A model generated the notes under the pieces. It was not told the origin of the DNA. It saw nothing but the letters and a program-made list of their open reading frames with translations, and did no database searches. 64,000 nt of DNA from Cylicocyclus nassatus (Eukaryota > Nematoda > Chromadorea > Rhabditida > Strongylidae): contig CATQJL010000316.1 in the NCBI GenBank assembly GCA_958299035.1, positions 7,968,347-8,032,346 on the forward strand, in the 5' to 3' direction. This document shows positions 1 to 11,462 of this stretch, in pieces. Every line of letters begins with the position of its first letter. Position 1 is the stretch's first letter. Both the position numbers and the translations under genes were made by a program.

Positions 1-589
1 GAAAGATTATGGAGGCTTATGAAATTAGGAAACACAGCCGAAAATAAACAATAGAGAAGAAATGAATGAATCCTTGATACTGATTTGTTGATCAACCAGC
101 CCATAAATGAGTTTCACTCATTACTAGCAGCGCTGTACCACGCGGTACGTCGCCTCCTGCAACTTAGCGAGCTTTATCCGCTCCCCTTACCTCCCTCATA
201 AGGTGCGCTCTGTTTGCTTTCTCTCTTCTCAGCAATGCACCTATTTTAACTTAAGGTCTGATGATGGTTTTATAAAACTGAAACGTCACCAATAAAGATA
301 CAAAGACCTTTCCTCGACAATTCACTGTCCAAAGTAACATGAATCTCAGAAATAGGAGTATACTGAAGTATTTAACGCGCAGCTTTAAGCTCGGAGCTTC
401 ATCCAGGTCACTACAGTTTCGTGAATAGGACCTTGTGCTTAACTAACACTGTGACGTTTTTCGGGCGTCAAACAGCGCCTTTGCCGCTTCACTTGCCTCA
501 AATAGAAAATTTATCTGGTAAAATGCTTTTTCATTAGTTCAGCATTTCTATGGGATATTCAATCCTGTCAGTAGTGTCTAAGGATTATC
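1..589. other. unassigned AT-rich DNA
   Basis: I see no supported exon, RNA gene or element end in this stretch. It ends at the TAA target duplication of the first CAAGG foldback. Confidence 0.4.
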
Positions 590-592
590 TAA

Positions 593-1018
593 CAAGGAAA
601 GGATACTTGGTGAGCCATTTGAAATGGGATGTATACCACAAAGTGCACCTCAAAACGCTGATTCCAAACCTGTGTTCGAGATCTGCGAAGCGACCATATA
701 AAGGCAAATAAACTTTCTTCGTAAAAAATTTGCGTACTTTCAGGTAGTTAAAATGACCAATTTGATTTTGCCGTTTAAAGCTATCGAGGAGAATCTTGGA
801 AGATGTAACTTTATATTTATACTATCTAAATCATATTTAGCATTTGAAGAGGAAAGCATGATTTTCACCCTCGCACTAGCGCAACTCATTTTTAAAAAAA
901 TAAATATAACTTTATGCAGGTTTATATGAAAACAGTATTCGAACCAGCATGAAAAGGCGCATTTTTTTGATATACAAACCATCATGAATGGCCGGGGTCA
1001 CCAAGTATCGTGTTCTGC
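593..1018. mobile_element. Harbinger-like CAAGG foldback MITE, copy 1
   Basis: A 426-bp non-coding element flanked by TAA on both sides (590-592 and 1019-1021). The left end begins CAAGGAAAGG. A subterminal block ATACTTGGTGA near the left end is inverted near the right end as TCACCAAGTAT. It carries the family core AACGCTGATTCCAAA. The same family occurs at 28.4, 33.2, 37.4, 45.3-48.0 (three copies) and 54.5 kb, usually about 450-460 bp. The 3-bp target duplication is what PIF/Harbinger transposases make, so the class is an inference from ends only. Confidence 0.7.
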
Positions 1019-1182
1019 TAAATAAAATTTTTTTCAGATTCTCTGGGGCTAGGTATAGCGGCCCTCAAAGTTTTTGTAGCACAAAGTGAAAATCGCCAAT
1101 TTTGAAACATTGAATACGACAGGCTCGTTTTCGGTGCCTAGCTATTGTTGAACATCTGTCATAAGGCACAAACCTTCTTCTA

Positions 1183-2100
1183 TTAGGTTGGTTCATAATT
1201 AATGCACGTTTTTCTTACCTCTTCTTTCGAACGCTAGTTTTCAATCAAAAATCATTTTTCTCTAAATCCATCTATACTGCCGAAAAGCACGTTTCTTCTA
1301 CTTTCAAACGTACACTATCGTTTTCGAAGATCTTTGTTCAGACCGAAGTTCCGTGCCTTTAAAGGTGAGTAACTCAAACCTGAAAATTTTTCCTTTTACT
1401 CGACTTGCCCTCATTCCATGGAAAATGCTCAGATCTGTTTCAAAAAATATGTGCTATAATCGCGAATATTTGTGCTACAAAATGCTCACCAAGGCTAAAT
1501 TTTTTGGAAATCCTAGCCGAGAAGCTTTGACTCAAACTTAGATGAATGCTGGGATTACTCGGAGCTTTATAAAATGCTCACATGAGAAGCAATTACAGAA
1601 CTTTCGCTTGCTTTTGGTAGAGTAGACCAAGGACTACCAATAGTAGGAAAACGGCAGAATTTTCTAGTTTTTGAAATGAGAGAAAATTGAAGGAATCTAA
1701 AAAATACAGATTTTTGCCGTCTCTAAAATGCAGGAGAAAATGGTACTTTTGCTTTCTTGACAATATTTTTTCCGCAGAAAATTTTTGGTAAAAGCCAAGT
1801 TCCACGCTACTGCTGAATCGACCATCGGCTACACAATGAGCAAAATTTGCTCTAGTCTAGTTCTTTTGAGAGTAAGTTATGCTCCTTCAAACTAGAGCTT
1901 TCCAGAAAAAATTCCCGGTAAATTTTGAGCCGTAAAATCTTTTCCGTGATGAGTGCAATCGCACAAAAGTTTCATTGTATAGCTAAAAGTTTGCTGTCTA
2001 TAATAGTTTTTGTTGCGCTCGGAAAGATTGTTTTGGAAAAGAATTATCTTCATTAGAAGTGGAAGTTGAGAAAACGTGCATTAATTATGAACCAACCTAA
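1183..2100. mobile_element. mariner-like MITE family A, copy 1
   Basis: A 918-bp element with perfect 30-bp terminal inverted repeats (1183-1212 and 2071-2100) beginning TTAGGTTGGTTCATAATTAA, flanked by TA on both sides (1181-1182, 2101-2102). No transposase reading frame is visible. A second copy of almost equal length (917 bp), in the opposite orientation, is at 52705-53621. The TA duplication and TTAGGTTGG end are typical of Tc1/mariner-derived MITEs. Confidence 0.85.
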
Positions 2101-2102
2101 TA

Positions 2103-3706
2103 TTTCAGTAACAAGATTTTAAATTTGGGTGCAGGCGTTTCAAAGGTCATTGAAACTTGGGAACTACGCAAGAAATTTTGCATCAAACTTAAAACTCGAG
2201 GAAGCAAAAATGCCTACATTCTCTTGGCGGCCGCAGGATTTCAGTCCGGAGGGAGAGAGGGAGGGAAGCAACAAAGAACTTTTCCGCGTTAGCCACGCTC
2301 TCCGAGAAGTCTTTGGTATGCTTCCTAAAACTTTTTCGGGCTCCTAGCTCCGAATTTCAAGAGAAGGGCTGCCGCCACGCCAGCGAAAAATGTTTTTCTA
2401 ACAAATCCTCAGTTAATCCTCGGGTATTTCCCGCTTATGCGGAGTCCGCTTTTCTCAAATTTGAATTGACCGGGATGATGTGACTAAGCGATTATCGGCC
2501 GGCTCGTCGATCTTTTTGAGAAGGAGCCGCGTGACGCAGGTATTGAAGGACAGGATGGGTTTCGCGGCGCCCGACGGTGGTATCAAACCAGAACGAAGCG
2601 AGCAGGAGAGTGAGCTTACTGGAATGCAAGGCGTTTCTGCTCACCCCTTTCCACCCCTTCTTATAAGTCTGATCTGACTTTGATAAAGTTTTAAAAATTA
2701 TGGGAGCATAAAAATTCAATAGCACATTTTTGTGATTCATGTAAGTAACTTTCAAAAATTTAGCGCTCGGGGGGGGGGGACCTCTCGTCCGCTACTGCTA
2801 CATTTTGGATATTACCTGCTTCTGTTTCTGGATTTCTAGCTATGGACAAAAGCAGCAGCTGTACATGTAAGTGTTATACAGAACTAATGTGTTGCTTTAT
2901 GAGTCTTTTTCGTTTTTACTTTCTCCAAAAAGATCTTGTCCTGTTCTCCTAATAGTTTTGTGGTACCCTTCGACAAAGCAAAGCAAGCTTTTCCAAAAAG
3001 AGGCCAAATGTCTGTAAAACATTCCATTCGTTCCGCCTGAAGCTACAAGCTAAAATCGAAAGGCTCTGAGTGCCAAAAAAAATCAAGAAAAAAATGGTAT
3101 CTTGTTCAAGAAAAATTCTGCGCATCCTACTTGATCAGGCGTATACTTTCCGCAACAGACTATGGTGGATGCAAAAGCTCTTTCGGTTTTTGGACCATCC
3201 CTACACCCTGTATTAGTAAAGCTAGACAGTTTCCTCAAATTGTGCCCTAAGCAGGATTCCTTCCTCTTTTCAGCAGATACATATGGTCGCGTTGCTATTC
3301 CCTCGACAAGCACTGAGATAATTGCGAAACCCTTCATTGTTAACACGTTTAGCTTTCGCTTTTTTCAGAATTTTTACTTTGCACTTTCAAATGTGCTCTC
3401 ATACGTACCTAACAATGCAAACCTTTTGCAAATCAATGCAATTTTTGTACTTCTCTGGGTTTCCTGGAATTACTATGCTATATTTTCTGAAGTGACCATT
3501 TTATATTCGGACTTTTTTAACCTGGAAAAACATGAGCAGTAAACACTTCAGGTACTGTTCGGTGCACTCTTTCTTCTTTTCATAAAAGCTATTTTTTTGC
3601 CGAACATGCTACTTTTGCAAACCAATTCCCTGCTTTTTATTTTACGGGTGCGCAATGTTGTATCCAAAATTCCAAAATCTACGTATTTTTGAGCAGCTCG
3701 CCCAGT
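2103..3706. other. unassigned region with G-run and orphan ORF
   Basis: It holds an 11-G run at 2769-2779 and a 126-codon open frame at 3162-3542 (+) with no recognised domain and an AT-driven, Phe/Leu-rich composition, so I do not call it a gene. A block resembling the family motif AAAGCAAAGCAAGC at about 2970 suggests decayed MITE sequence. Confidence 0.35.
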
Positions 3707-3708
3707 TA

Positions 3709-5316
3709 TCAGGTTGTAAAGAAAGTTCCCGGGCACTTGCGAAACTTTTTTTCAAATTCTGTAACTTCGAGCAGACTGATCCTTTTTCAGAGCTTCAAAT
3801 TTCATTGCAAAGAGAATTCCGTCTACAACATATATTAGGTTTAAGAAAGTCCTGTCGCACCATTTTCAAAAAAATACAACTTCTTTCTCTCACAATTTTG
3901 CACAATTTAAATTTTTCAGAAAGCGTAAAGCATGTAGTTTCCAAAGGTCTTCTGGTGACTTTCCAGCATGTTCAGATTGCAGAGATAAAAATGAAAGAAC
4001 GAGAACATCCGAAATTTGGAATTTTTGAGCAAAAATTCTAGAAATTCAGAAACTGTGCGATAAAATCCAGAACAGCCATCATTCTAAGCTCTCTTATATT
4101 TAATTACTAACTGAGTCAAGTTTGTGCTGATCGAGCTCTTCTTTTGAGAAAAAAGCCGAAAAATCGATTTCCTAAGAATTCTTAAGAAATCGATTTTTCG
4201 GCATTTTTCAAACAATCATAACTTCTGAAAGAAGAGCTCGATCAGCACAAACTTAACTCAGTTGATAATCAAATCTAAGAAGGCTTAGGATGACAGCTGT
4301 TTTGGATTTTATCGCACAGTTTCTGAATTTTTAGAATTTTTGCTTGAAAATTACGAAATTCGGATGATCTCGTTCTTTCATTTTTATCTCTGCAACCTGA
4401 GCATGTTGGAAATTCACCAGAAGACTCTTGGAAATTGCATGCCTTACGATTTCTAATAAAATTTGAAATGCGCAAAATTGTTGTGAAGGGAAGAAGTTAT
4501 GATTTTTCGAAAATGGTGCGACAGAACTTTCGGTTCAACCTAATATTTGCCGTGCTGGCTTCTCAGCACCCCATAGCGATCCACTAGCGTGCGCAGGGAG
4601 CAAGGTCGATGCAAAAAGGAGCTTATTTGTGCAGGATTACCTCAGGCAAGAAAACAGCTGGAGACCCCATATGCTGTAGTTAACTAGAAGTCTGCTGGGG
4701 TTGTTATACCATTCATGTCTTTGAGGGACCACCTGCAAGAAATTTTTCTAGAAAGCTTGAAATCGACCATTTGCCCCAAAAATGTACCATTTTTCGCGTA
4801 AGTTACTTTGAGATCGTCTCGTTCTGCACATGAAAGACAAAATCTTTGGTTACTTCGGACATTGTTGGGGTAATGCCTTGCACATCTCTTGGACCCATCA
4901 TCCAGGCATGGTGATCCCCGCAGAAGCGACGCCAGCTGCGAAAAGAGTTGCAGTCAGAGGCAAATTCGACAGCTTGTAATTTGTAAGCACAAATCGCAAA
5001 ACTCGAGTGCAACTGAAGCTAACAGGTTCTCCACTCAAAACTCACGCTTTGGACGAAACTTCTTGAACTGCACAGAAAAATGGCCGCAGGAAGAAAATTT
5101 GCGAAATTTCTATGGTTGGAAAGATTTCCTTTTTTGATGTGCAATCAAGCATATTTTGGAGTCAATAAAGATCAAAGGCACAAAAAATATAAAAAGTTTA
5201 GGCTTCTCTCTACTACACAGTATAAAAAACGGTGTCAAATTCCGACCGAGCGCCAGAAAAAAGATGTCAGAAAATGAAATTTACAAAAGTGTTCGGGAAC
5301 TTTCTTTACAACCTAA
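3709..5316. mobile_element. mariner-like MITE (family R) carrying an inner MITE
   Basis: The left end TCAGGTTGTAAAGAAAGTTC at 3709 matches the inverted right end at 5316; TA flanks both (3707-3708, 5317-5318). Element G (3835-4543) is inserted inside, so R's own length is about 900 bp, the size of families A and B. No coding capacity is seen. Confidence 0.7.
3835..4543. mobile_element. palindromic mariner-like MITE (family G) inside R
   Basis: A 709-bp element with TA flanks (3833-3834, 4544-4545). Its inverted ends share AAAGT(C/T)CTGTCGCACCATTTT. The whole element is a foldback with its centre near 4178; the innermost 48 bp (4155-4202) pair with one mismatch. It is inserted in element R. 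Open frames here (for example 3655-4041) are by-products of the repeat. Confidence 0.75.
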
Positions 5317-5847
5317 TACTTTGCATAATTAGGAATAGCAATAATCGTGTTTTGAAACTCTAGTACTCTAAGGATTTTGCGGTGTTTGGCGCAATTATGT
5401 GATGTGCGATTTCTATCAGACTGTCAAGACTAATGTCATTTTTTGTTTGGTTGCTTAATTAAAGCAAACAGGCTTAACCCAAAAAAAGATAGGGTGTACT
5501 GTTCGATAGAGCAAAGCAAGCTCTACAAATTGCCATTTATGATTTCGCACCAAGTTTGATTTACGGAAAGTTTGAACTCAAAGTCTAGAGATTTCCAAAA
5601 GCCTAAAAATCGAAAAAATCGGATTTTAGTCCAAATTTTTTCCTACTTCTTACTTGCATACGTTTACTTTCGGTATCAGACATCCATCCATATGCGCATT
5701 TGCTGTATTTTTTCTGTGACCAGAAACTGAGAGAACGAAAATGTTTCTGAAATGCTCAAAAGAAGTCGAGCTGCTCATGCATATGTGATTCTATGCAACA
5801 AGCCTAGGTAAGTATGACTATAGATAATTTCCATGTTCCGTAGTCAT

Positions 5848-6040
5848 TAAACCTGGGCATGTTCGTAAGTGTCGAATATTGTTGTGCCGAACAGGTTGTT
5901 AGGTGATCCTTTTATTGTCAATACTCTTCGGCCTTACGTTTCGACGCTTTCGTCTTCATCAGAGGCCAGGGAACCACCGCTTCGTTAGAGCTAGTTTCCA
6001 AAAATCCTTGCAGGACTGCAACTAAAAAGAGGAAACAGAA
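5848..6040 (-). mobile_element. solo Penelope-like element tail
   Basis: A 5'-truncated PLE 3' region on the minus strand. Its outer edge has ACCTGGGCAT, also present at the outer edge of the PLEs at 40.5 and 56.6 kb, followed by the CCGAACAGGTTG block and the hammerhead-like motif at 5930-5967. No coding part is left. It sits in the centre of a family B MITE. The inner boundary is approximate. Confidence 0.6.
5930..5967 (-). ncRNA. hammerhead-ribozyme-like motif (PLE tail)
   Basis: On the minus strand the 38 nt read, in order: GGCCU, CUGAUGA, one A, GACG-AAAG-CGUC hairpin, GAAAC, GUA, AGGCC. Helix I is GGCCU/AGGCC, helix II is 4 bp, and helix III could only be the self-complementary ACGU. 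The site before the helix I 3' strand is GUA, an allowed UH site. One unpaired base precedes helix II, unlike the textbook core, so activity is uncertain. Confidence 0.6.
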
Positions 6041-6597
6041 CCTGGTATATCTCAAAGCTTCAACTCGAAGTAAGCTGAAAATTTGCAGTTATGCTTGTTT
6101 AAGCTGGTAGTATAGAGTTACATATGCAAGAAGGCTTAGCATTGGTTTGGTAATCTAATATATAAGGAATCGTTAGCTCAATTTAAAAATCTGCAAGTAG
6201 CGAACCGCGGGCGGGTCACGAAGCGAAGGCTGTTCCAAATAGCACCTTTAGATTACTATTTCACTAATATCAGGAGAATTTTCTTTCTCTCAGTTGCTAG
6301 CGAGGAAAAAATGTAGTAAATGCACATAAGATGTCTGATATCGAAAGTATTGAAGCCTGCGAGTGGAAGTTCCGTAAAAATTATTTGGACGAAAATCAGT
6401 TTTTCTCGATTTTTTGGGCATTTGGAAATTTAGATTTTGAGTTCAAACTTTCCTTGAATCAACTTGGCGCGAAACCAAATGGCAAATTGTAGAGCTGACT
6501 TTGCTCTATCGAACAATATACTTTATCCTTTTTGGGTCGGGCCTGGTTGCTACTAAAGCAAGCAGATAAAAAAGACATTATTTTCTTGACAACCCAA

Positions 6598-6936
6598 CAC
6601 AAAACTCAAGACTGTTCCAAAATAGCCCGCCAAATTCTAAAAAAAAATTCGGAGAAATACGAATGCTGCTATGTTTTGCAAAAGGTCTGCCCTGTGGTTA
6701 TCAGGCATCTTCAAAAGTGCTAAAAACTCTGAAAGTTAGCGAAATTAACTTGATAGAAACGAAGGGTTTCAGTTTCTGGCGACTATTTCAGCACTTGTCG
6801 AGGAAATCGTATTAACAGCATAGATGCTGGAAAGGAAGCTTCTGCGCATGATATTGCTTAGAGAAATCGTTTTCCTTTACTTAATGGGGTTCAAAGATCG
6901 GTCCAAATAACGGAAGGAACTTATCCATCGACCTAA
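6598..6936. other. degraded MITE sequence
   Basis: It ends with a mariner-like right end (CGACCTAA then TA at 6937-6938) for which I found no matching left end. No gene is seen. Confidence 0.4.
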
Positions 6937-6954
6937 TATACATTGACCCGTAGT

Positions 6955-7142
6955 AAAGCTCGATCAGTTCAGGTGAACTGAACTTAACTCATCAGTTCAC
7001 CTTAGGTGAGGTAAACTGATGACCGCCCGCCTTCCCATGTTATAAGCATGACGAGTGAACTGACAGTTGACCATCTGTCCACCTGCTGCAGTCAACTCGT
7101 GCACATCAGTTCACGTTCAGTTCAACTGAACGTGAACTGATG
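6955..7142. repeat. CAGTTCAC-rich inverted repeat cluster
   Basis: Several short copies of CAGTTCAC/GTGAACTG in both orientations. The strongest is a 19-bp perfect hairpin at 7104-7122 and 7124-7142 with one base between the arms. It could be the end of a decayed foldback element. Confidence 0.65.
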
Positions 7143-8279
7143 TTAGACGAATGCAAATAGTGTGTAAATGAGGAAACGCAGACAAGACTTCCGTAAGTTG
7201 CTCCTAAGTAACTTACGATACACATCAGTTAGGCTAAAAATGCAGACAAAATTGGCGCGAAACTGCACAATACCGCGACCCGAAAAGGAGAGGAGCGATG
7301 AACAGCTGATTTTGGCGAGAAAAACAGAAAAACCTTTTTCTTTTTTTGTATAGTTCACTGACTTTTTTCTTCGACAAGCTGCTCAAGGCAAGAATTTTTA
7401 GATGTATTTTATTAGATTCATGTTGCAGTTGTTTCAATTTTCCATGAAATTTTCGTCAAAAAATACGTTTTTGTTTCATCCATGCATTTTCTAGGCGAAA
7501 TCCTTGATAGCGGTCATCACCGATTTTCCGGTGGTCCTATCAAAGACGCCCTGCGATACAGCAAAGCGTGGTGTCGAACCATGGCCGCGCGCGTTCAATT
7601 TCAATCACTTACCTGCTCGACCAAACCAGCTCAAGTGGTTGCCTTTTCAAGAGCGAACATGATTATCATGTCTAGAAAGAGATTCGCATCCAGGTCAATA
7701 GTTCACTGGATGCTGGACTGAGGCGCGATGAGCTCGCCCCCGGTCCGCGTCAAGAGAGATGCCCTGACGGGGGGTGTACTACGGGCCGTTTGCTTATTTT
7801 CTTCTTGGCAGAAAATCGAAAAAAATAACTATTTCGTGTTATGCAAAGCTCTTCTAGGCTGTTTCTACATAAATACTTTGTAGTTTGAGTCTGCAAGCAT
7901 AACACGAATTTCCAGTTGTTTACAAATATTATTTTTCGAGAAATATCAGAATTTGCGCTAAAAACCCCAAAAGGGACATTTTTGCATTCTCGACTTATTT
8001 TAACCAATTCGTGTTCCTCCATTTTGAAAAACGGAGAAAATACAACATACGTACATATAAATCTCATGGTGTCGAGAGTATACACCCGAACAAGTTAGGA
8101 ATCCGCGAAATTTATTTCAAGTGAAAATATTGATTTTTCTTCATTTTCTAAGCTTTAGATCTTCGAAGATTTGGCTTGTAACTTCACATGGAACAATTTT
8201 AGAAACATTTGGAATCATTTAGAAAAAAGAAGAGTATGACTCACGGCAAAAAAAGTGAAAAAGAAAAAGAATTATTAGA
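7143..8279. other. unassigned region
   Basis: An open frame at 7482-7721 (+) lies in a locally GC-richer patch but has no recognisable motif. A mariner-like right end (ACAACCCAATA) lies near 8290 without a left partner. Confidence 0.3.
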
Positions 8280-8299
8280 GACAACCCAATATATGTCGC

Positions 8300-8762
8300 C
8301 AATAGGTTCCACCCGGCAAGGACAGCTCGTTTTTGAATTTTGTTATCTGTAATGTACACGGCTGCGTGGCCTCTTGCAGATGTCCGCATAAGACCACCTA
8401 GCCTGACTTAAAACCAAAAAAATCTCGTCTCGGCTAAAAGACGTGAACCAACAAAAGGCTAATGAATGATTTGAAGAAGCCGTCCTTTTGTAATTTCCAC
8501 AACCTATGAATACACTCTTCATATCACTCTTTCTTACAAAAATATTCTTCTGCTTCAAAGGGGTTCGGTCAGCTAGTTTCCACCCGTAAGCTCGCTGGCA
8601 CTCAAATTTGGGTACTTTGTTAATTTTTGTAGACGGCAGGGTTTCTAGATTCATAGGCCAGTTGCTACATATTTCACTTCTGGCCTTCGTTCGCGTGCAC
8701 TCATACCAGATTTTATGTTGTCCACTGGCGCCTCTAGTACGCAAACCCTCAGCTCTTTGTAT
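8300..8762 (-). CDS. candidate exons of an unrecognised minus-strand gene
   Basis: A 225-nt open stretch (8762-8538, exactly 75 codons) is preceded by an acceptor-like CGACAG and followed by a donor GTAAGA. It encodes a Cys-containing peptide with segments HKIWYECTRTKARSEIC and FECQRAYGWKLADRTPL. About 125 nt downstream, after TTTTAAG, another open segment (about 8411-8300) reads GLMRTSARGHAAVYITDNKI. The amino-acid texture is more protein-like than neighbouring frames. I do not recognise a family, and the exon joining is a guess. The AAATAAAC array at 8836 on the other strand may mark a retroelement tail, so a chance antisense frame remains possible. Confidence 0.3.
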
Positions 8763-8835
8763 CTGTCGGTGGCTAGGATGAGCTGATGTTATGTTGTTTG
8801 TCTTTTTTTTTCGGTGCACCCTGAGTGTATAGTAC

Positions 8836-8863
8836 AAATAAACAAATAAACAAATAAACAAAT
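8836..8863 (+). repeat. (AAATAAAC)n microsatellite
   Basis: Three full copies and part of a fourth of AAATAAAC, directly after CACCCTGAGTGTATAGTAC. This is the kind of short 3'-terminal repeat that non-LTR retrotransposons leave, but no coding part is seen upstream on the plus strand. Confidence 0.7.
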
Positions 8864-9744
8864 ATCACATCTAATGCAAGTCAGTGCTTTGTAGGGACAA
8901 AATTTTGCTGTCCTACAAAATTGTACAAGCATAACCCATGTGTTCAACATTAAAGTATAATCAATTTTGAAAAATGCTAGCAAAAATGAGTCAAATGTTG
9001 GAGATAAGCGAGGTGATGAGGCAGCATGGGAAAAAAGGAAGAAAAAGGCGGTTTTCCAACGCTCATCACAGGCAGCAAAATTCTAGGAGAAAAAATGTCA
9101 AGGCTGGCATCTCACGAAGATAGCATTCAGCATTAGCTCTAACATTTCCATTAGTAATCGACAAAAAACAACATGCATCACCATTAATGTAGCCCTCGGA
9201 ATGCATCCCAAAATGTACTAAAGCCTTGCCTTAACAATTACGGATAAGTATTCCAAGTCAAAATCAGCTTAGAAATCCCTGCAGAATCGAAAAGCCAGGT
9301 TCAAAATAATCAAGCTGTGTTGCGCTAACGAAAACGTGTCAACCTTGATGACAGTAGTTCTGGCGTCATAGAGTGATGTATTAATTAGATATTGTAAATA
9401 TTTAGTAAGGTCATAAACGCCAACTCGCTGTCGTTTTCTTATCAATTTGACTTCGTTGACAGCTTCTAACTTTGGTGAGAAAACGTTTGCCATTATTTAT
9501 TACTATTGAATTTAGGATTAGAGGAGCTTTTCGTTTTTTCAGCAAAGATGAATGAACCTCAAATCCCGCGGAATACCAACTAGAACAAGATCTAGGACCT
9601 TTTCATTAGAGATCAGCTTGAAGCCAGAATTTTTGAAGAATTCAAAAAAGTGCATTGTAGTGTACTTCCTTTTTTCAAATTGCACCAACGTTTTCATTTT
9701 GTATCGACTTCCGAAAACTTTTCTTTCAAATCTTAGGATCACTG
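8864..9744. other. unassigned region
   Basis: Nothing supported was found; open frames here are short and AT-driven. Confidence 0.3.
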
Positions 9745-10135
9745 GTCAAGTTTTCAGTAATGGCCTTTTGTCTTGAATTTAGGTAATTTTTTGGGTAGTA
9801 AACAAATTTGTTGACAAACAGATTTGCGAATTTTAATTTTCTTATAGCGCTTATAAACTTTCCTCTAAGCAAACCAAATGTAATTTTTCTCAGCACACAG
9901 GGATGCGTTATTCCGCTCAGCGTCAATACGTAAATAAAATTTGTCAAGTTTTCAGTAATGGCCTTTTGTCTTGAATTTAGGTAATTTTTTGGGTAGTAAA
10001 CAAATTTGTTGACAAACAGATTTGCGAATTTTAATTTTCTTATAGCGCTTATAAACTTTCCTCTAAGCAAACCAAATGTAATTTTTCTCAGCACACAGGG
10101 ATATTCCGCTCAGCGTCAATACGTAAATAAAATTT
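9745..10135. repeat. 198-bp direct tandem duplication
   Basis: Copy 1 is 9745-9942 and copy 2 is 9943-10135. The copies are almost identical; copy 1 has 5 extra bases (GCGTT) after CACAGGGAT. The 198-bp period is a multiple of three, so the 122-codon minus-strand frame across it (9726-10094) is a repeat artefact and not evidence for a gene. Confidence 0.9.
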
Positions 10136-11060
10136 TTTATGATCAATTCCATCGAGTTTTTCTTGGAAAATTAGCCTTAAACCGAAACACAGTTTAGAGC
10201 GCGCAGCGTTCTTTTTATGCATGTTATTTCTACGATTCATCCATTCAAGCACTGTTATGAGATGGAAAAAGAAAAAATGTTTGGAATGATGCAGTGTAGC
10301 ACATAAAAAACACGTTTGCTTCCTGATAACATTGAACCCAAATTCTTGTCAATGTGAGGGAGGGTTGGTGTTAAAGAATAGGCGTCAACTACTCTTATGC
10401 TAGGAGTCAATCACACCATGGCTGCTGTAGGTTTTTATAAGAAGCCTAGCAAAGCTTGAATTACTGACGTCAACAAAAAGCTCCAAAAACGTTGAAACTC
10501 CTACTAATGTGATCTAAATATCTAACTCTGAATGAAGAATTTCCTTATACGTGTCCTTCTTACAAAGGCCATGAAGTAAATTAGCAAATCAAACTAGCCA
10601 GTCACTATAAGCATAAGCTTCAATGATATCTGTAACGCTAATTCCAAATGCTTTCCCTATTTGCTGGTTGTTTTGGGAAAGAAGTTATGAGCATTTCTAC
10701 AGTCGAAAAATAAATTGATGGCTTTTCAAAACAAATCCCGAAGAAGTTCAAATAGCGTATAGAAAAAGTTGATCCAATAGGATACAAAACAGTTCTTTTC
10801 CTTCTTATAACTTGTCGTATTTTTCATGAAATTTTCAGCAAAACAATTGGAAGAACATTGGAATATTCCCTATTGGAAGAATGAAACCCTGAAAAGTAGA
10901 CCATTCTTCAACATTAATTAAACAGAGCAAATAAGCGTTCATGGATTTTTAGTGTAACTTGAGACACGTTCAAAAACATGAATTACGATGAGTTCATCTC
11001 CGGATACTTCACAACAAACAAAAACACCTCCAGAAAGGAAAAAGAAAGCTGCATCGGGTG
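10136..11060. other. unassigned region
   Basis: No exon, element end or RNA gene could be supported. Confidence 0.3.
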
Positions 11061-11199
11061 GCACCTTAGTTGTTCGCCGATTGATGTTCTATGAGGTTTG
11101 AGTTGACCGAAGATGAAATTTGATGGCACCAAAGAAACAAAATTTGAATTGAGAAGCGAGCTAGAGAAGGGAAAAAATTGATTGTGTTCTGTAGGGCCT

Positions 11200-11455
11200 T
11201 ATCACCCCCACGGGGGTGATCAGCATGCTCGATTACCCCCCTGTGCCAACCCCCAGCCCCGTAGTTCAAGTTTTGCAAGAAATCGATAAAATCGATATCG
11301 ATCGATGATGAAAAGTAGCCTATGACACCGCCGGGGTCCGAAGTGTATGTGTGCCAAGTTTGGTCCAGATCGGTTCAGATATGGAATTTTCTATTCGGAA
11401 CATACGTACAGACAGACAGACAAACAGACATTCAGCTTTATATATAAGATTATTG
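11200..11455 (-). repeat. dispersed CTGTCTGT/ACGTATGTTCCG module, copy at 11 kb
   Basis: Read on the minus strand: TTATATATAAAGCTGAATG, a CTGT-rich run, ACGTATGTTCCGAATAGAAA, a conserved stretch, ATCGATCGATATCGAT, then CTACGGGGCTGGG. The same order makes up the outer ends of the 59-62.8 kb palindrome. Weaker relatives are at 34.4, 35.1 and 56.2 kb. It abuts element D. The element class is unknown to me. Confidence 0.65.
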
Positions 11456-11462
11456 GGAAATA

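Larger units (their letters stand above)
5416..6597. mobile_element. mariner-like MITE family B, copy 1, interrupted by a PLE tail
   Basis: The ends read TGTCAAGACTAATGTCATTT (left) and, inverted, the same block at 6570-6597. It matches the intact 927-bp copy at 51776-52702, but is about 250 bp longer because a PLE tail is inserted near its centre. It carries the palindromically placed motif TTCGATAGAGCAAAGCAAGC near both ends (about 5503 and, degraded, 6500). Confidence 0.7.

Noticed and set aside
3162..3542. 126-codon plus-strand ORF
   Set aside because: AT-driven Phe/Leu-rich composition, no motif, no splice context; probably chance.
9726..10094. 122-codon ORF with an internal peptide repeat
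   Set aside because: The peptide repeat is just the 198-bp DNA duplication read in frame.
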